Shown one piece after another: positions 17,091-25,351 of a stretch of DNA of 41,797 nucleotides. A program made the translations under genes and the position numbers. Source of the DNA: an uncultured Alphaproteobacteria bacterium (lineage in GTDB: Bacteria > Pseudomonadota > Alphaproteobacteria > CAAHEQ01 > UBA3637); contig CALGXF010000027.1 in assembly GCA_937935995.1 (NCBI GenBank), positions 1 to 41,797 of the forward strand. The letters run 5' to 3'. Position 1 is the first letter of the stretch. Each line of letters opens with the position of its first letter. The notes beneath the pieces are model-generated. The model saw only the letters and a list, made by a program, of their open reading frames with translations. It searched no databases and had not been told where the DNA came from.

Positions 17091-17119
17091 TTGAAAATTC
17101 CTAAAAAATAAGATATAAT
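17091..17119 (+). promoter_or_regulatory. Sigma-70-type promoter
   Basis: TTGAAA (17091-17096), 17-bp spacer, TATAAT (17114-17119), 33 bp before the large repeat-protein start. The region is very AT-rich. Confidence 0.75.
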
Positions 17120-17152
17120 AAGGATATTATTTTTCAAGAAAGGAAGAGGGAA

Positions 17153-20100
17153 ATGAGTCGCAAGTCATTTTTATTAGGATCTGTTGCCGGTTTTTTGATT
17201 GCTTCATCGGCTGTTGGCGGTCTTTTTTCGATACGAGCGCCTTATACACGGTTATCACCGGACGGAGAAATTTTACAACAGGTTCGTGTTTTGGAACGTG
17301 GCGAACGGGCTTTTGATTACAACGCCTACATTCAATCGCGGGTTCAAGAAGAACAAAGCAAAATCAACGCATACAGCGAAGACATCCTTGTGTATTCGAA
17401 TGAAGCACATGAACAACATCAAGCGGCGGAACCCGAATATTTAGATCCGGATTTGGAATTGTACGCCTTTTTAGCGCAAACCAATGCCCGAGCGACAAGC
17501 GCGGCCGTTTCTCAACAAACACCGGCGACGGAAGTTCCTGCACCGGCCGTTGAAACGCCAGCAGCGGAAGCCCCGACAGCGGCGGTAGAAACCCCTGCGG
17601 CAGAGACTCCGGCACCAACGGTGGAAACACCGGCCGTTGAAACGCCAGCAGCAGAAGCCCCGACGGCGACCGTAGAAACCCCTGCGGCAGAGACTCCGGC
17701 ACCGACTGTAGAAACCCCGGCGGTAGCTGAACAAACACCGACGGCTAACCAAGAAATTGTCGTCGATATGGGAACGATTCCCTCTCGTCCCGTTACGGTC
17801 AGAAACGGTGCCCAAATTCAATTTGAACAAGATGAACAAGGGCGCGCCTCCATTCGGATTGAAGGCCCCTTGCCGGCCGGCAGCATTTTAGTATTGCAAA
17901 ATCTGCCTGCGACTCCGCAACAAGCGGCTGACCGCGTGGTTCGAGCGGTTCAACGGGAAGCGGCTGTGTCCGAAACACGGCAAGCTGTTGAACGCATTCA
18001 ACAAACCGAACAAACACCAAGTATACAGGATATTATCGACAATTTTGACAGATTGTCTCGATTATCATCACAAACGCCATCTTCTGTCATGCCGGAAACA
18101 CCGGCCGTGACACCGGAAACACCGGCGGTTGAAACACCGCAAGCGGCACCTGTACAAGAAACAGTACCGGCAGTGGAAACACCGACGGCAGAAGCCCCGA
18201 CACCGGCCGTGACACCGGAAACACCGGCGGCGGTTGAAACCCCGACGGCAGAAGCCCCGACACCGACCGTCACACCGGCGCCGGCTGAACAAACCGTCGA
18301 ACAACCGGAACAACAAGAAGCCGGCGTGCAAATTGACACGTCTTCCAATGCTTCTTTTACATCAAACATGTTAAACGACATGTGGAACGGCATCCGTTTT
18401 GCCGGAGAAGTCGGCTATAATTTAGGGGAACGCACTGTTCAATCGTTGGATGAATTGGCCAAAGACGCCGGTTTACGCCGTCGAACGGAAATTGAAACGT
18501 TGGTTCAACAAATCAAAGCCAACGAAGCGCAAGCCGACCGCATGAACGACATGATGGGATGGGGAACCGGCCGACGCGTGGGCATTTATGCTGACGGAAC
18601 GTATGAAGGATTTGATGTCACGGCGTTGGATAAAACCGAAACGTATTTGGCGGAAAAATCGCGACAAGCGGCTCAAGGAGCGGCTCAATTGGGGACAGCG
18701 GCCAAAGACATGACGGCCCAAGCCGCTGCACGGATTCAAACGGCGCTGACACCGGACGCTCAACCGCAACCGGAACAAGTCGCTCAAGCAACCCCGACGG
18801 CTGAAAAACCGGCAGATTCTCAAGAAAAACCGGGGTTCTTCGCTTCTTTGGGAAACAGTATCAGCGATTTGTATCAGGATTCTTGGTTACAATCGGGCGT
18901 TAAAGGCACGCAGGAATTGGCCGGAAAAACAGGCGATGCAGTCAAAACGGCAGCTGAAAAAACCGGCGATGCCCTGAAAACCGCGACACAAAAAACGGGC
19001 GACGCGATTGAAGGAGCTTACGACGGGTCTTGGTTAGAAACGGGTGTTCAAAAAGTAGCGGGTCTCTTCACCGGTGACAAAGCCACCGAACAGGTTGCGC
19101 AAGCTTCGGCCGAACCGAAAGCCGAACAAGTTGCCACCGCTCAACCGGCGGAAAAACCGGCCGCCGAACAAACACAGCTGGCCGATGCACAGCCTTCGAT
19201 AACCGTTGACGCGCCTCAAGAAGAACCGGGCTTTTTCACAACCGTTTCCAATGCTTGGGATGATTTATACAAAGATTCTTGGGCTGAAAAGGGCGTGGAT
19301 TGGACAAGTGATGCTTATAAAGATTCTTGGTTGGAAGCCGGTGTAGATAAAACTGTCGAAGCCGGAAAATTTGTCGGCGAATTGGGCATGAACATCGGTG
19401 AGGAAACAGTTCGCTTGGGCGACGAAGCATTAAAAGACGTCGGCTTAAAGGAACGGACACCGACCGAACAATTGGTCAAACACATCAAAGACGAACAAAA
19501 ACGGATAGACGATATCAACCAAACCATGGGGATGAACACGGCAGATACGGCACCTAAATTTGCGATGTATGCTGACGGGACATATGAAGGCGTTGATATC
19601 ACGGCGTTGGATAAAACCAAAACGGCCGTCAAAGAAACGGCTCAAACGGTCGCGGACGGAACGCAACAGCTGGCCGAAAAAACCGGTAATGCGGTCAAAG
19701 ACGCGTATTCGGATTCTTGGGTTGAAAAAGGCGTCAAAGGCACGCAGGAATTGGCTGGAAAAGCCGGCGATGCGATTAAAGACGCTTATCAGGGGTCTTG
19801 GGCAGACAAAGGTGTTCAAAAAGTAGCGGGTCTCTTCACCGGCGACAAAGCCACCGAACAGGTTGCGCAAGCTTCGGCCGAACCGAAAGCCGAACAAGTT
19901 GCCACCGCTCAACCGGCGGAAAAACCGGCCGCCGAACAAACACAGCTGGCCGATGCACAGCCTTCGATAACCGTTGATGCGCCTCAAGAAGAACCGGGTT
20001 TCTTCACAACTGTCGGATCTTATATTAAAACGGCAGCGGAAAAAACGGGGGATGCGGTCAAAACAGCGGCTCAAAAAACCGGCGACGCCATCGAAGACTC

Positions 20101-20452
20101 GTATCAAGATTCTTGGCTTCAATCGGGCGTCAACAGTGTTACGGGCTTGTTCGACAAAGACGAAAAACCGGATGAAAAACTGGTTCGGTTGCAAGAGGAA
20201 AACAAGGCTTTGCACGAAGAAAACATGCGTTTGAAACTGGAGTTGGCTCAATTAAAAGCGCGTTCAACAAAAGAACAAGCTGTCGAAACAGCGGCGACTC
20301 AGGAAACGTATCGCTTATCCGATGCGTATGCATCTGTTCAAGATGTCAACATCACGGTTAAAAGCAGTTTGTTATCAACGTTGCAACAAAATGAGCAATC
20401 TGCTCCAACGCAGACGACTCACGTTAAAGTTGATAGAACAAAAGATCGTTAA
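17153..20452 (+). CDS. Large secreted or membrane-anchored repeat protein
   Basis: A 1099-residue protein with a hydrophobic N-terminal segment (residues 5-25, signal or anchor). About 120-200 and 310-390 are Pro/Ala/Thr/Glu-rich linkers built from ETPAAEAPT-like units. A ~85-residue module occurs twice (about 415-505 and 740-830) with the shared core YADGTYEG and DVTALDKT or DITALDKT. Around these lie amphipathic units with (K/Q)TGDAVKTAAEKTGDA and GSW or DSW, resembling LEA or apolipoprotein-like helices, each preceded by EEPGFF. A 188-bp DNA repeat is embedded. The C-terminus has a coiled coil (RLQEENKALHEENMRLKLEL). AAGGAAGAGGG precedes the ATG. Envelope-spanning or surface function is inference. 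Confidence 0.8.
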   Translation: MSRKSFLLGSVAGFLIASSAVGGLFSIRAPYTRLSPDGEILQQVRVLERGERAFDYNAYIQSRVQEEQSKINAYSEDILVYSNEAHEQHQAAEPEYLDPDLELYAFLAQTNARATSAAVSQQTPATEVPAPAVETPAAEAPTAAVETPAAETPAPTVETPAVETPAAEAPTATVETPAAETPAPTVETPAVAEQTPTANQEIVVDMGTIPSRPVTVRNGAQIQFEQDEQGRASIRIEGPLPAGSILVLQNLPATPQQAADRVVRAVQREAAVSETRQAVERIQQTEQTPSIQDIIDNFDRLSRLSSQTPSSVMPETPAVTPETPAVETPQAAPVQETVPAVETPTAEAPTPAVTPETPAAVETPTAEAPTPTVTPAPAEQTVEQPEQQEAGVQIDTSSNASFTSNMLNDMWNGIRFAGEVGYNLGERTVQSLDELAKDAGLRRRTEIETLVQQIKANEAQADRMNDMMGWGTGRRVGIYADGTYEGFDVTALDKTETYLAEKSRQAAQGAAQLGTAAKDMTAQAAARIQTALTPDAQPQPEQVAQATPTAEKPADSQEKPGFFASLGNSISDLYQDSWLQSGVKGTQELAGKTGDAVKTAAEKTGDALKTATQKTGDAIEGAYDGSWLETGVQKVAGLFTGDKATEQVAQASAEPKAEQVATAQPAEKPAAEQTQLADAQPSITVDAPQEEPGFFTTVSNAWDDLYKDSWAEKGVDWTSDAYKDSWLEAGVDKTVEAGKFVGELGMNIGEETVRLGDEALKDVGLKERTPTEQLVKHIKDEQKRIDDINQTMGMNTADTAPKFAMYADGTYEGVDITALDKTKTAVKETAQTVADGTQQLAEKTGNAVKDAYSDSWVEKGVKGTQELAGKAGDAIKDAYQGSWADKGVQKVAGLFTGDKATEQVAQASAEPKAEQVATAQPAEKPAAEQTQLADAQPSITVDAPQEEPGFFTTVGSYIKTAAEKTGDAVKTAAQKTGDAIEDSYQDSWLQSGVNSVTGLFDKDEKPDEKLVRLQEENKALHEENMRLKLELAQLKARSTKEQAVETAATQETYRLSDAYASVQDVNITVKSSLLSTLQQNEQSAPTQTTHVKVDRTKDR
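19043..19230 (+). repeat. 188-bp direct repeat inside the repeat protein, copy 1
   Basis: Nearly identical to 19811-19998, with only a few substitutions over 188 bp. It encodes GVQKVAGLFTGDKATEQVAQ through APQEEPG. The near identity compared with the diverged flanking modules points to recent duplication or gene conversion. Confidence 0.9.
19811..19998 (+). repeat. 188-bp direct repeat inside the repeat protein, copy 2
   Basis: Second copy of the repeat at 19043-19230, same orientation and reading frame, 768 bp apart (a multiple of three), so recombination between them would delete or duplicate 256 residues in frame. Confidence 0.9.
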
Positions 20453-20460
20453 TCAACAAA

Positions 20461-20488
20461 GGGCGCTTTCATCAGCGCCCTTCTTTTT
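20461..20488 (+). terminator. Intrinsic terminator
   Basis: GGGCGCT / AGCGCCC stem with loop TTCATC, followed by TTCTTTTT, nine bases after the stop of the repeat protein. Confidence 0.88.
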
Positions 20489-20496
20489 GTCTTTGG

Positions 20497-20691
20497 TTAT
20501 TTACGCGGAACCAATCCGACTTCGACCAACGCGACCCAAATCGATGCCAGCGCAACCACAATATAAATAATCCGCGCCAGATAAGAAATCGATCCGAAAA
20601 TCGCTGCCACCAAGTTAAAGTCCATTAAACCGACTAAACCCCAGTTCAATCCCCCGATAACCATGAGCCAAAAGCAAATTTTTGTAAACAT
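20497..20691 (-). CDS. DUF378-like small membrane protein
   Basis: A 64-residue protein with two hydrophobic helices: CFWLMVIGGLNWGLVGL, then a loop FNLVAAIFGS and a second helix IIYIVVALASIWVAL. The pattern GGLNWGLVG and the LARIIYIVVALA region match DUF378 (YuzA-type). AAAGGGAG precedes the ATG at 20691; a frame extending 8 residues further upstream has no ribosome site. It is convergent with the repeat-protein gene. Function unknown. Confidence 0.85.
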   Translation of the reverse strand: MFTKICFWLMVIGGLNWGLVGLMDFNLVAAIFGSISYLARIIYIVVALASIWVALVEVGLVPRK

Positions 20692-20842
20692 ATTTTTTCT
20701 CCCTTTATAAAACAATACACGTAAAAGTTTAAATCTGAACCGCCTTTTCTGTCAAGGAGAAATTTTTTTCTATCCAAAGGTAGCTTTTTTGCCTTATGTA
20801 TGTTAAAATAGAAGATATGTTGACAGAAAGGAAACGTTTTTC

Positions 20843-21568
20843 ATGAAAAAACCATCGACACTAAAAACATTATTGTCTATGACAGCCGCGGCTTCGTTGT
20901 TTATGGGCGCCGGGTGTTCCGGTGAAGAAAAACCTGAACCGCCGAAAAAAGTTCAAGTGGAACAAAAGGTTCTCACACCCGAAGAAATTCAACAAGCGCG
21001 CATTGATAAAATCTATGAAACCATGCGGGATATGTCTTGTAATATGACGTACTATCCTTATGTGGACAAAGGAATCATTAAAGTCGGGTTCGGCACGCCA
21101 ATTGAAGACCCGACCGTTCTGGCAAACTTAACGTTGTTTGAACCCAAACACGGGCAACCGGTCGACATGCCGGAAAAAAGAAAAGTTATAAATGACGTCA
21201 AAAAGACGGGTGGTTCTTCATATCGGACAAATGCGAAGTCTATTCGGATTATCACCAAAGATTATTTGAAAAAGGCCGAAAGCAAAGCGATGCAGCTTAT
21301 TCCGAATTATTTGTCTTTGCCGATGGAAGTACAAACAGTTGTGTTGCAAACAGAGTTATTGACGAACGGCAAGTTGGAAACATACAAAAATTTCTGTGCC
21401 AAAGTCAATGCCGGCCGATATTTGGATGCGGCGAATGAATGCGGAATCAAAGGATTAAAACACGCCAGTTTCAATCAAGATCGCCGCGACATGTTGCGTC
21501 ATTACGGTAATCCGGGCATGCAAACACCGCCGGCCGTTTATGCATCCAAAATGTTGGAACGCGATTAA
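20843..21568 (+). CDS. Lysozyme-like lipoprotein lacking the usual catalytic Glu
   Basis: A 241-residue predicted lipoprotein with lipobox GAGC (Cys25). The segment YYPYVDKGIIKVGFGT resembles the YxDxxGxxTIGYG motif of GH24 (T4/phage-type) lysozymes, and the later LSLPMEVQTVVLQTELLTNG matches the helix that follows. The residue aligned with the catalytic Glu appears lost (the sequence reads RDMSCNMT where the next gene has QFECINN). It may therefore bind rather than cut peptidoglycan. GAAAGGAAA precedes the ATG and a terminator follows. It is a paralogue of the gene 126 bp downstream. Similarity is by motif only. Confidence 0.65.
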   Translation: MKKPSTLKTLLSMTAAASLFMGAGCSGEEKPEPPKKVQVEQKVLTPEEIQQARIDKIYETMRDMSCNMTYYPYVDKGIIKVGFGTPIEDPTVLANLTLFEPKHGQPVDMPEKRKVINDVKKTGGSSYRTNAKSIRIITKDYLKKAESKAMQLIPNYLSLPMEVQTVVLQTELLTNGKLETYKNFCAKVNAGRYLDAANECGIKGLKHASFNQDRRDMLRHYGNPGMQTPPAVYASKMLERD

Positions 21569-21587
21569 TTTCATACCCTGAACCTCT

Positions 21588-21611
21588 AAAAGCCGAGTTC
21601 GCTCGGCTTTT
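21588..21611 (+). terminator. Intrinsic terminator
   Basis: AAAAGCCGAG / CTCGGCTTTT stem around a TTCG tetraloop, 20 bases after the stop of the preceding lipoprotein gene. Confidence 0.88.
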
Positions 21612-21638
21612 ACTTTTGTCCATATGCGATGGACGGAT

Positions 21639-21667
21639 TTGATTTTTTACGTTTTTTATGCTATACT
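21639..21667 (+). promoter_or_regulatory. Sigma-70-type promoter
   Basis: TTGATT (21639-21644), 17-bp spacer, TATACT (21662-21667), 26 bp before the second lysozyme-like gene. Confidence 0.68.
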
Positions 21668-21693
21668 ATTGAAATAGTTAGAGGAAAAAGACG

Positions 21694-22629
21694 ATGAAAT
21701 GGAAATCACTTAAAAAGCTGGGATTGCGAGCCCTTTTGCCGACAGCGGTGTTGTTAACGCCGGGGTGCGGCAAAGCCGAGTCTCATGAACCGACTACTCC
21801 GTCGGATGTTCGGGTACAGCGTATTATTCCGCCTGAACCCAAAGTTTCTGTTCAAACCAATCGATTATCTCGGGAATCCGTTGCGCGCGCATACGAAAAA
21901 CGGTGCGACAGCTTATGTGCGCAAATGTTACCGGTTATTCGTCAATTCGAATGCATTAACAACCAACCGGTGCCGCATCCTTATTTGGACACGAACGGCT
22001 TGATTCACATCGGATACGGGTCGAACATAGATGCGTGGGAACGGTTCAGCCAAATTGATTTTATTAAAAATCCGAAAACCGGTCAATTGCTGACGGCGGC
22101 GGAAAAAAGAGCTTATTATAATGAAATTCGACACAGAAAGCCTCAATTCAGAACAACGGGGAATAAAGAAAAATCGTATAACCGGTCGGCAACCGTTTAT
22201 CAAAGCCATTTTACGTACAAAGCGACACCGGCTTCCATGGATAAAATGTGTCGAGCCGATATGCGCGGGTGTTTAAACGGATTGGAAAAAGCGTTGGCCA
22301 AAGAAAACATCATCCTGATGAATATGCCGGATGTTCAAATTGTGGCTTTGATGGACATTTATTACAACACCGGCGGTTTAAATAAAAAGGATTGGCCGAA
22401 ATTGTATCAAGCTTTAAAAGCAAAAGATTACAAAAAAGCGGCTTTGGAAACCCGGCGAAAAGACGTGTCTTTGGCGCGGAACAACTGGGTGGCCGAACAA
22501 ATATTAAAGGCCGGACAAAGCCCGGAATCCAGTTTAGGAACCTTAATGGCTGCTTTTCGAATCGGGCCGAACCGATTGCCGGCTCAAAATATGGCATTAG
22601 CTGCCCGCATTCATAATTCAAATTCATAA
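21694..22629 (+). CDS. Lysozyme-like (GH24-type) lipoprotein
   Basis: A 311-residue predicted lipoprotein with lipobox LTPGC (Cys25). The GH24-like core begins at IRQFECIN, where Glu86 is the candidate catalytic acid. It continues to PYLDTNGLIHIGYGSN with Asp99, matching the E...YxDxxGxxTIGYG signature. Further on, MPDVQIVALMDIYYNTGG and LYQALKAKDYKKAALETRRK match the later helices of phage-type lysozymes. It probably acts on peptidoglycan from the periplasmic side of a membrane. Longer than phage lysozymes because of a linker and extra loops. AGAGGAAAA precedes the ATG. Confidence 0.75.
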   Translation: MKWKSLKKLGLRALLPTAVLLTPGCGKAESHEPTTPSDVRVQRIIPPEPKVSVQTNRLSRESVARAYEKRCDSLCAQMLPVIRQFECINNQPVPHPYLDTNGLIHIGYGSNIDAWERFSQIDFIKNPKTGQLLTAAEKRAYYNEIRHRKPQFRTTGNKEKSYNRSATVYQSHFTYKATPASMDKMCRADMRGCLNGLEKALAKENIILMNMPDVQIVALMDIYYNTGGLNKKDWPKLYQALKAKDYKKAALETRRKDVSLARNNWVAEQILKAGQSPESSLGTLMAAFRIGPNRLPAQNMALAARIHNSNS

Positions 22630-22638
22630 AACAACCGT

Positions 22639-22668
22639 GGGGAAGTCCTTGACTTTCCCCCTTTTTCT
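22639..22668 (+). terminator. Probable terminator overlapping the thrS promoter
   Basis: GGGGAAGTC / GACTTTCCCC imperfect hairpin (one bulged base) followed by CTTTTTCTTT. The thrS -35 lies in its right arm. Confidence 0.6.
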
Positions 22669-22677
22669 TTGTACACT
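22649..22677 (+). promoter_or_regulatory. thrS promoter
   Basis: TTGACT (22649-22654), 17-bp spacer, TACACT (22672-22677). The leader to the ATG at 22715 is only about 30 nt, too short for a T-box or a long operator-type leader. Confidence 0.7.
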
Positions 22678-22714
22678 GTACGCCTTGTTTAACTTAAAAA
22701 TAAAAGGATGAAAA

Positions 22715-24646
22715 ATGATTAAAATTCAACTACCGGACAATTCTGTCTTGGAATTTGACGGACCCGTATCGGGTTTGGATGTGGCAAAACGCATTAGCGA
22801 AGGATTGGCTCGGGCCGCTTTTGCTGTTACAGTTAACGGAAAATTGACGGACTTGACAACGCCGATAACAACCGATTCCACCGTCACAATTGTAACCGCA
22901 AAAACGACTGAGGGCTTGGACACATTGCGTCACACGGCGTCTCATGTCATGGCGCAAGCTGTGCAAGAATTGTTTCCCGGCACGCAAGTCACCATCGGGC
23001 CTGTGGTTGAAAACGGTTTTTATTATGACTTTGCCAAAAAGGAACCGTTTACAACCGAAGATTTGGAAAAAATCGAACAAAAAATGGCTGAAATCGTTGA
23101 ACGTGACTTACCGATTGAACGTCAAGTTTGGTCTCGGGAACAAGCGGTTCAATACTTTACGGACAAAGGCGAACACTACAAAGTCGAAATCATCAACGAT
23201 TTGCCGGCCGATGCCGTTATTTCCGTTTATCAGCAAGGCGATTACATTGACTTGTGTCGCGGGCCGCATTTGCCGTCAACGGGCAAGCTCGGCAAAGCAT
23301 TTAAGCTGACCAAAATCGCGGGGGCTTATTGGCGCGGTGATTCGACTAAAGAAATGTTGCAACGGATTTATGGGGTGGCTTTTGCGGACGTGAAAGAATT
23401 AAAGGCTTATTTAACCATGATGGAAGAAGCGGCTAAACGCGATCACCGCAAAATCGGCAAAGAAATGGATTTGTTCCATTTTGAACCGGAATATGCGCCG
23501 GGGGCGGTGTTCTGGCACGACAAAGGGTACAAAATTTACCGCAAATTAATTGACTACATGCGTCGGCGCCAAGAAAACAACGGTTATATTGAAGTCGCGA
23601 CACCGCGTATTATGGACAGATGTTTATGGGAAACTTCCGGCCACTGGGATAAATACGGGGCACACAACTATTCGGGCAAAACCGAAGACGACAAAATGTT
23701 TTGTGTCAAACCGATGAACTGCCCGGGCGGATTGTTGGTGTATAAACAAGGCATTAAATCATATCGTGATTTACCGTTACGCATGGCAGAATTCGGGATG
23801 GTAAACCGGTACGAAGCATCGGGGTCTTTGATGGGATTGATGCGCGTCCGTGAATTTACGCAAGACGATGCCCATATTTTCTGCACGCCCGAACAAATGG
23901 AAGAAGAATGTGTCCGGACAATTAAATTGATTTTGGATATTTACAAAGATTTCGGATTTGAAGATGTTAAAATCTACTTATCCACGCGGCCGGACAGCAT
24001 TTATCGTATCGGTTCGGATGAAATCTGGGATATGTCTGAAAAAGCTTTGGCAAATGCGTTGGAACATCATGGATATAAATATGAAATCAATCCGGGTGAA
24101 GGCGCTTTCTATGGGCCGAAGTTGGAATTTATTTTAAAAGACGCTATCGGTCGCGAATGGCAATGCGGAACGGTTCAAATGGACATGAACTTGCCGCAAC
24201 GGTTTGACATTTCTTACATTGGCGAAGACGGTGAAAAACACCAACCGGTCATGTTACACCGGGCTTTGTTCGGATCGATTGAACGGTTTTTGGGCATTTT
24301 AATTGAAAACTATGCCGGGAAACTGCCGTTGTGGCTGTCTCCGGAACAAGTCGTCGTCGCGCCGGTGATTTCCGATGTCAATGAATATGTGCTGGATGTG
24401 GTTGCGGCTTTGAAAAAAGCGGGCTTAACGGCAACAGCGGACTTGAGCAATGAAAAAATCAGCTATAAAATCCGGGAACATTCTTTGGCAAAAACGCCGG
24501 TGATTGCGGTCGTCGGAGCAAAAGAAAAAGAAAACCGGACAGTCACGGTGCGCCGCATCGGGTCTGATAAACAAGAAGTGATGAAATTGGATGACTTCAT
24601 TGCGGCTTTAAGCAAAGAAGCAACCATGCCGTCACAAGATAAATAA
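22715..24646 (+). CDS. thrS: Threonyl-tRNA synthetase
   Basis: A 643-residue class II aminoacyl-tRNA synthetase, normal length. The TGS domain (1-60) is followed by the editing domain, with HTASHVMAQAV carrying the HxxxH zinc/editing motif. The catalytic core has motif-1 region WHDKGYKIYRKLIDYMR, FCVKPMNCPGG with the zinc Cys, motif 2 around FGMVNRYEASGSLMGLMR, and motif 3 near MLHRALFGSIERF. The C-terminal anticodon domain starts near LSPEQVVVAP. MNCPGG replaces the more usual MNCPGH. AAGGATG precedes the ATG. Monocistronic, with its own promoter and terminator. Confidence 0.96.
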   Translation: MIKIQLPDNSVLEFDGPVSGLDVAKRISEGLARAAFAVTVNGKLTDLTTPITTDSTVTIVTAKTTEGLDTLRHTASHVMAQAVQELFPGTQVTIGPVVENGFYYDFAKKEPFTTEDLEKIEQKMAEIVERDLPIERQVWSREQAVQYFTDKGEHYKVEIINDLPADAVISVYQQGDYIDLCRGPHLPSTGKLGKAFKLTKIAGAYWRGDSTKEMLQRIYGVAFADVKELKAYLTMMEEAAKRDHRKIGKEMDLFHFEPEYAPGAVFWHDKGYKIYRKLIDYMRRRQENNGYIEVATPRIMDRCLWETSGHWDKYGAHNYSGKTEDDKMFCVKPMNCPGGLLVYKQGIKSYRDLPLRMAEFGMVNRYEASGSLMGLMRVREFTQDDAHIFCTPEQMEEECVRTIKLILDIYKDFGFEDVKIYLSTRPDSIYRIGSDEIWDMSEKALANALEHHGYKYEINPGEGAFYGPKLEFILKDAIGREWQCGTVQMDMNLPQRFDISYIGEDGEKHQPVMLHRALFGSIERFLGILIENYAGKLPLWLSPEQVVVAPVISDVNEYVLDVVAALKKAGLTATADLSNEKISYKIREHSLAKTPVIAVVGAKEKENRTVTVRRIGSDKQEVMKLDDFIAALSKEATMPSQDK

Positions 24647-24663
24647 CCTGTCTTTTAACCCAC

Positions 24664-24696
24664 AAGCCCCTTTTGCGGAAAAAGGGGCTTTTTTTG
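24664..24696 (+). terminator. thrS intrinsic terminator
   Basis: AAGCCCCTTTT / AAAAAGGGGCTT stem around GCGG, followed by a run of Ts. Confidence 0.9.
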
Positions 24697-25044
24697 TAAC
24701 ACAGCCCCCAGATTATCCCGGTTGATTGTTGGGGGGAGGCCCCCCTTCACGTGCCGTTTCGTCCCCATGAACCATCCACAACCGTGCCCCATTTTATTTT
24801 CACTCACCTAAATACACCCCTGCCCTCAAAAACCCCCTTTCACATCGTATATTTCGTTCCCGAAATTGCCGGACACGTCGCCCTCGCGAACCATCCCCCG
24901 TTTTATCCTTGAGACCGTCTTCGTACACCATCCTCCGCGCCGCCGCCGCACACGTTGAAGGGGGGAGGCGCCCGCGTTACCCCGCGAGCCGCCCGTGTAC
25001 CCGAAATTCTTCGGGCGGCTCTCGGGAAAAGAAAGAATGGCAAT
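24697..25044. repeat. Intergenic mosaic of diverged repeats
   Basis: A C-rich plus-strand stretch without a gene I can support. It contains words found elsewhere in the window, some in opposite orientation: CGCCGCACACGTTGAAGGGG (again near 32385), CACGTGCCGTTT (24754; inverted at 25910; again at 32420) and TTTCGTTCCCGAAAT with CCGGACACGTCGCCC (inverted at 25645-25680). It ends with a GC-rich hairpin. The opposite-orientation similarity to 25500-25940 makes it one arm of a loose inverted repeat around the first HTH/RNA module. Confidence 0.7.
24981..25026. repeat. GC-rich hairpin repeat, copy 1 of 5
   Basis: GAGCCGCCCG and CGGGCGGCTC arms, extended by flanking CCCGC/CTCGGG, around a 16-base loop. 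It is immediately 3' of the first HTH gene, the same position that copy 4 has beside the second. There is no T-run, so it is not a classical terminator. Confidence 0.8.
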
Positions 25045-25296
25045 CTATTCAAACACAATCCGCACGGATTTGCCGTAAATGCTCGCTAAAAGGCATATCA
25101 TGTAAAATGACAATCCGTGCCGACCGACTTCTATTCTGTCCAACGTATCAACAGAACTTTCCGTTAAATAAGATAATTCCGATAACGTCAGACCCTTTTC
25201 CTTACGCAAATGATGCAAAGCGTGTATTGCTGCCGCTTTTACATCGGTTTCGATTTGTGATGCTTGACGCATATATGTTTTGGCTTCTTTATTCAT
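25045..25296 (-). CDS. Small XRE-type helix-turn-helix protein, copy A
   Basis: An 83-residue protein. Residues 23-60 match the XRE/Cro fold: HALHHLRKEKGLTLSELSYL, then the turn and recognition helix TESSVDTLDRIEVG. The ATG at 25296 has AGGGAG upstream; an in-frame TTG two codons earlier is less likely. The amino-acid sequence is identical to copy B at 32555-32806, yet the genes differ at ten positions near the 3' end, all synonymous. That indicates selection on the protein in both copies. The only visible promoter lies beyond a structured RNA and an intrinsic terminator, so expression would need read-through. DNA binding is inferred from the family; RNA binding is possible. Confidence 0.85.
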   Translation of the reverse strand: MNKEAKTYMRQASQIETDVKAAAIHALHHLRKEKGLTLSELSYLTESSVDTLDRIEVGRHGLSFYMICLLASIYGKSVRIVFE

Positions 25297-25320
25297 TTTC
25301 AAAACTCCCTTGTTTTTTGT

Positions 25321-25351
25321 GAAACAAAACCCACCTTGATGACAAGGTGGG
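25321..25351 (-). terminator. Intrinsic terminator between structured RNA A and HTH gene A
   Basis: On the minus strand CCCACCTTG / CAAGGTGGG, a perfect 9-bp stem with loop TCAT, then TTTTGTTTC. It lies about 25 bp upstream of the HTH start codon. Confidence 0.85.

Noticed and set aside
22677..22714. T-box or other leader regulation of thrS
   Set aside because: The predicted leader is only about 30 nt and contains no fold large enough.
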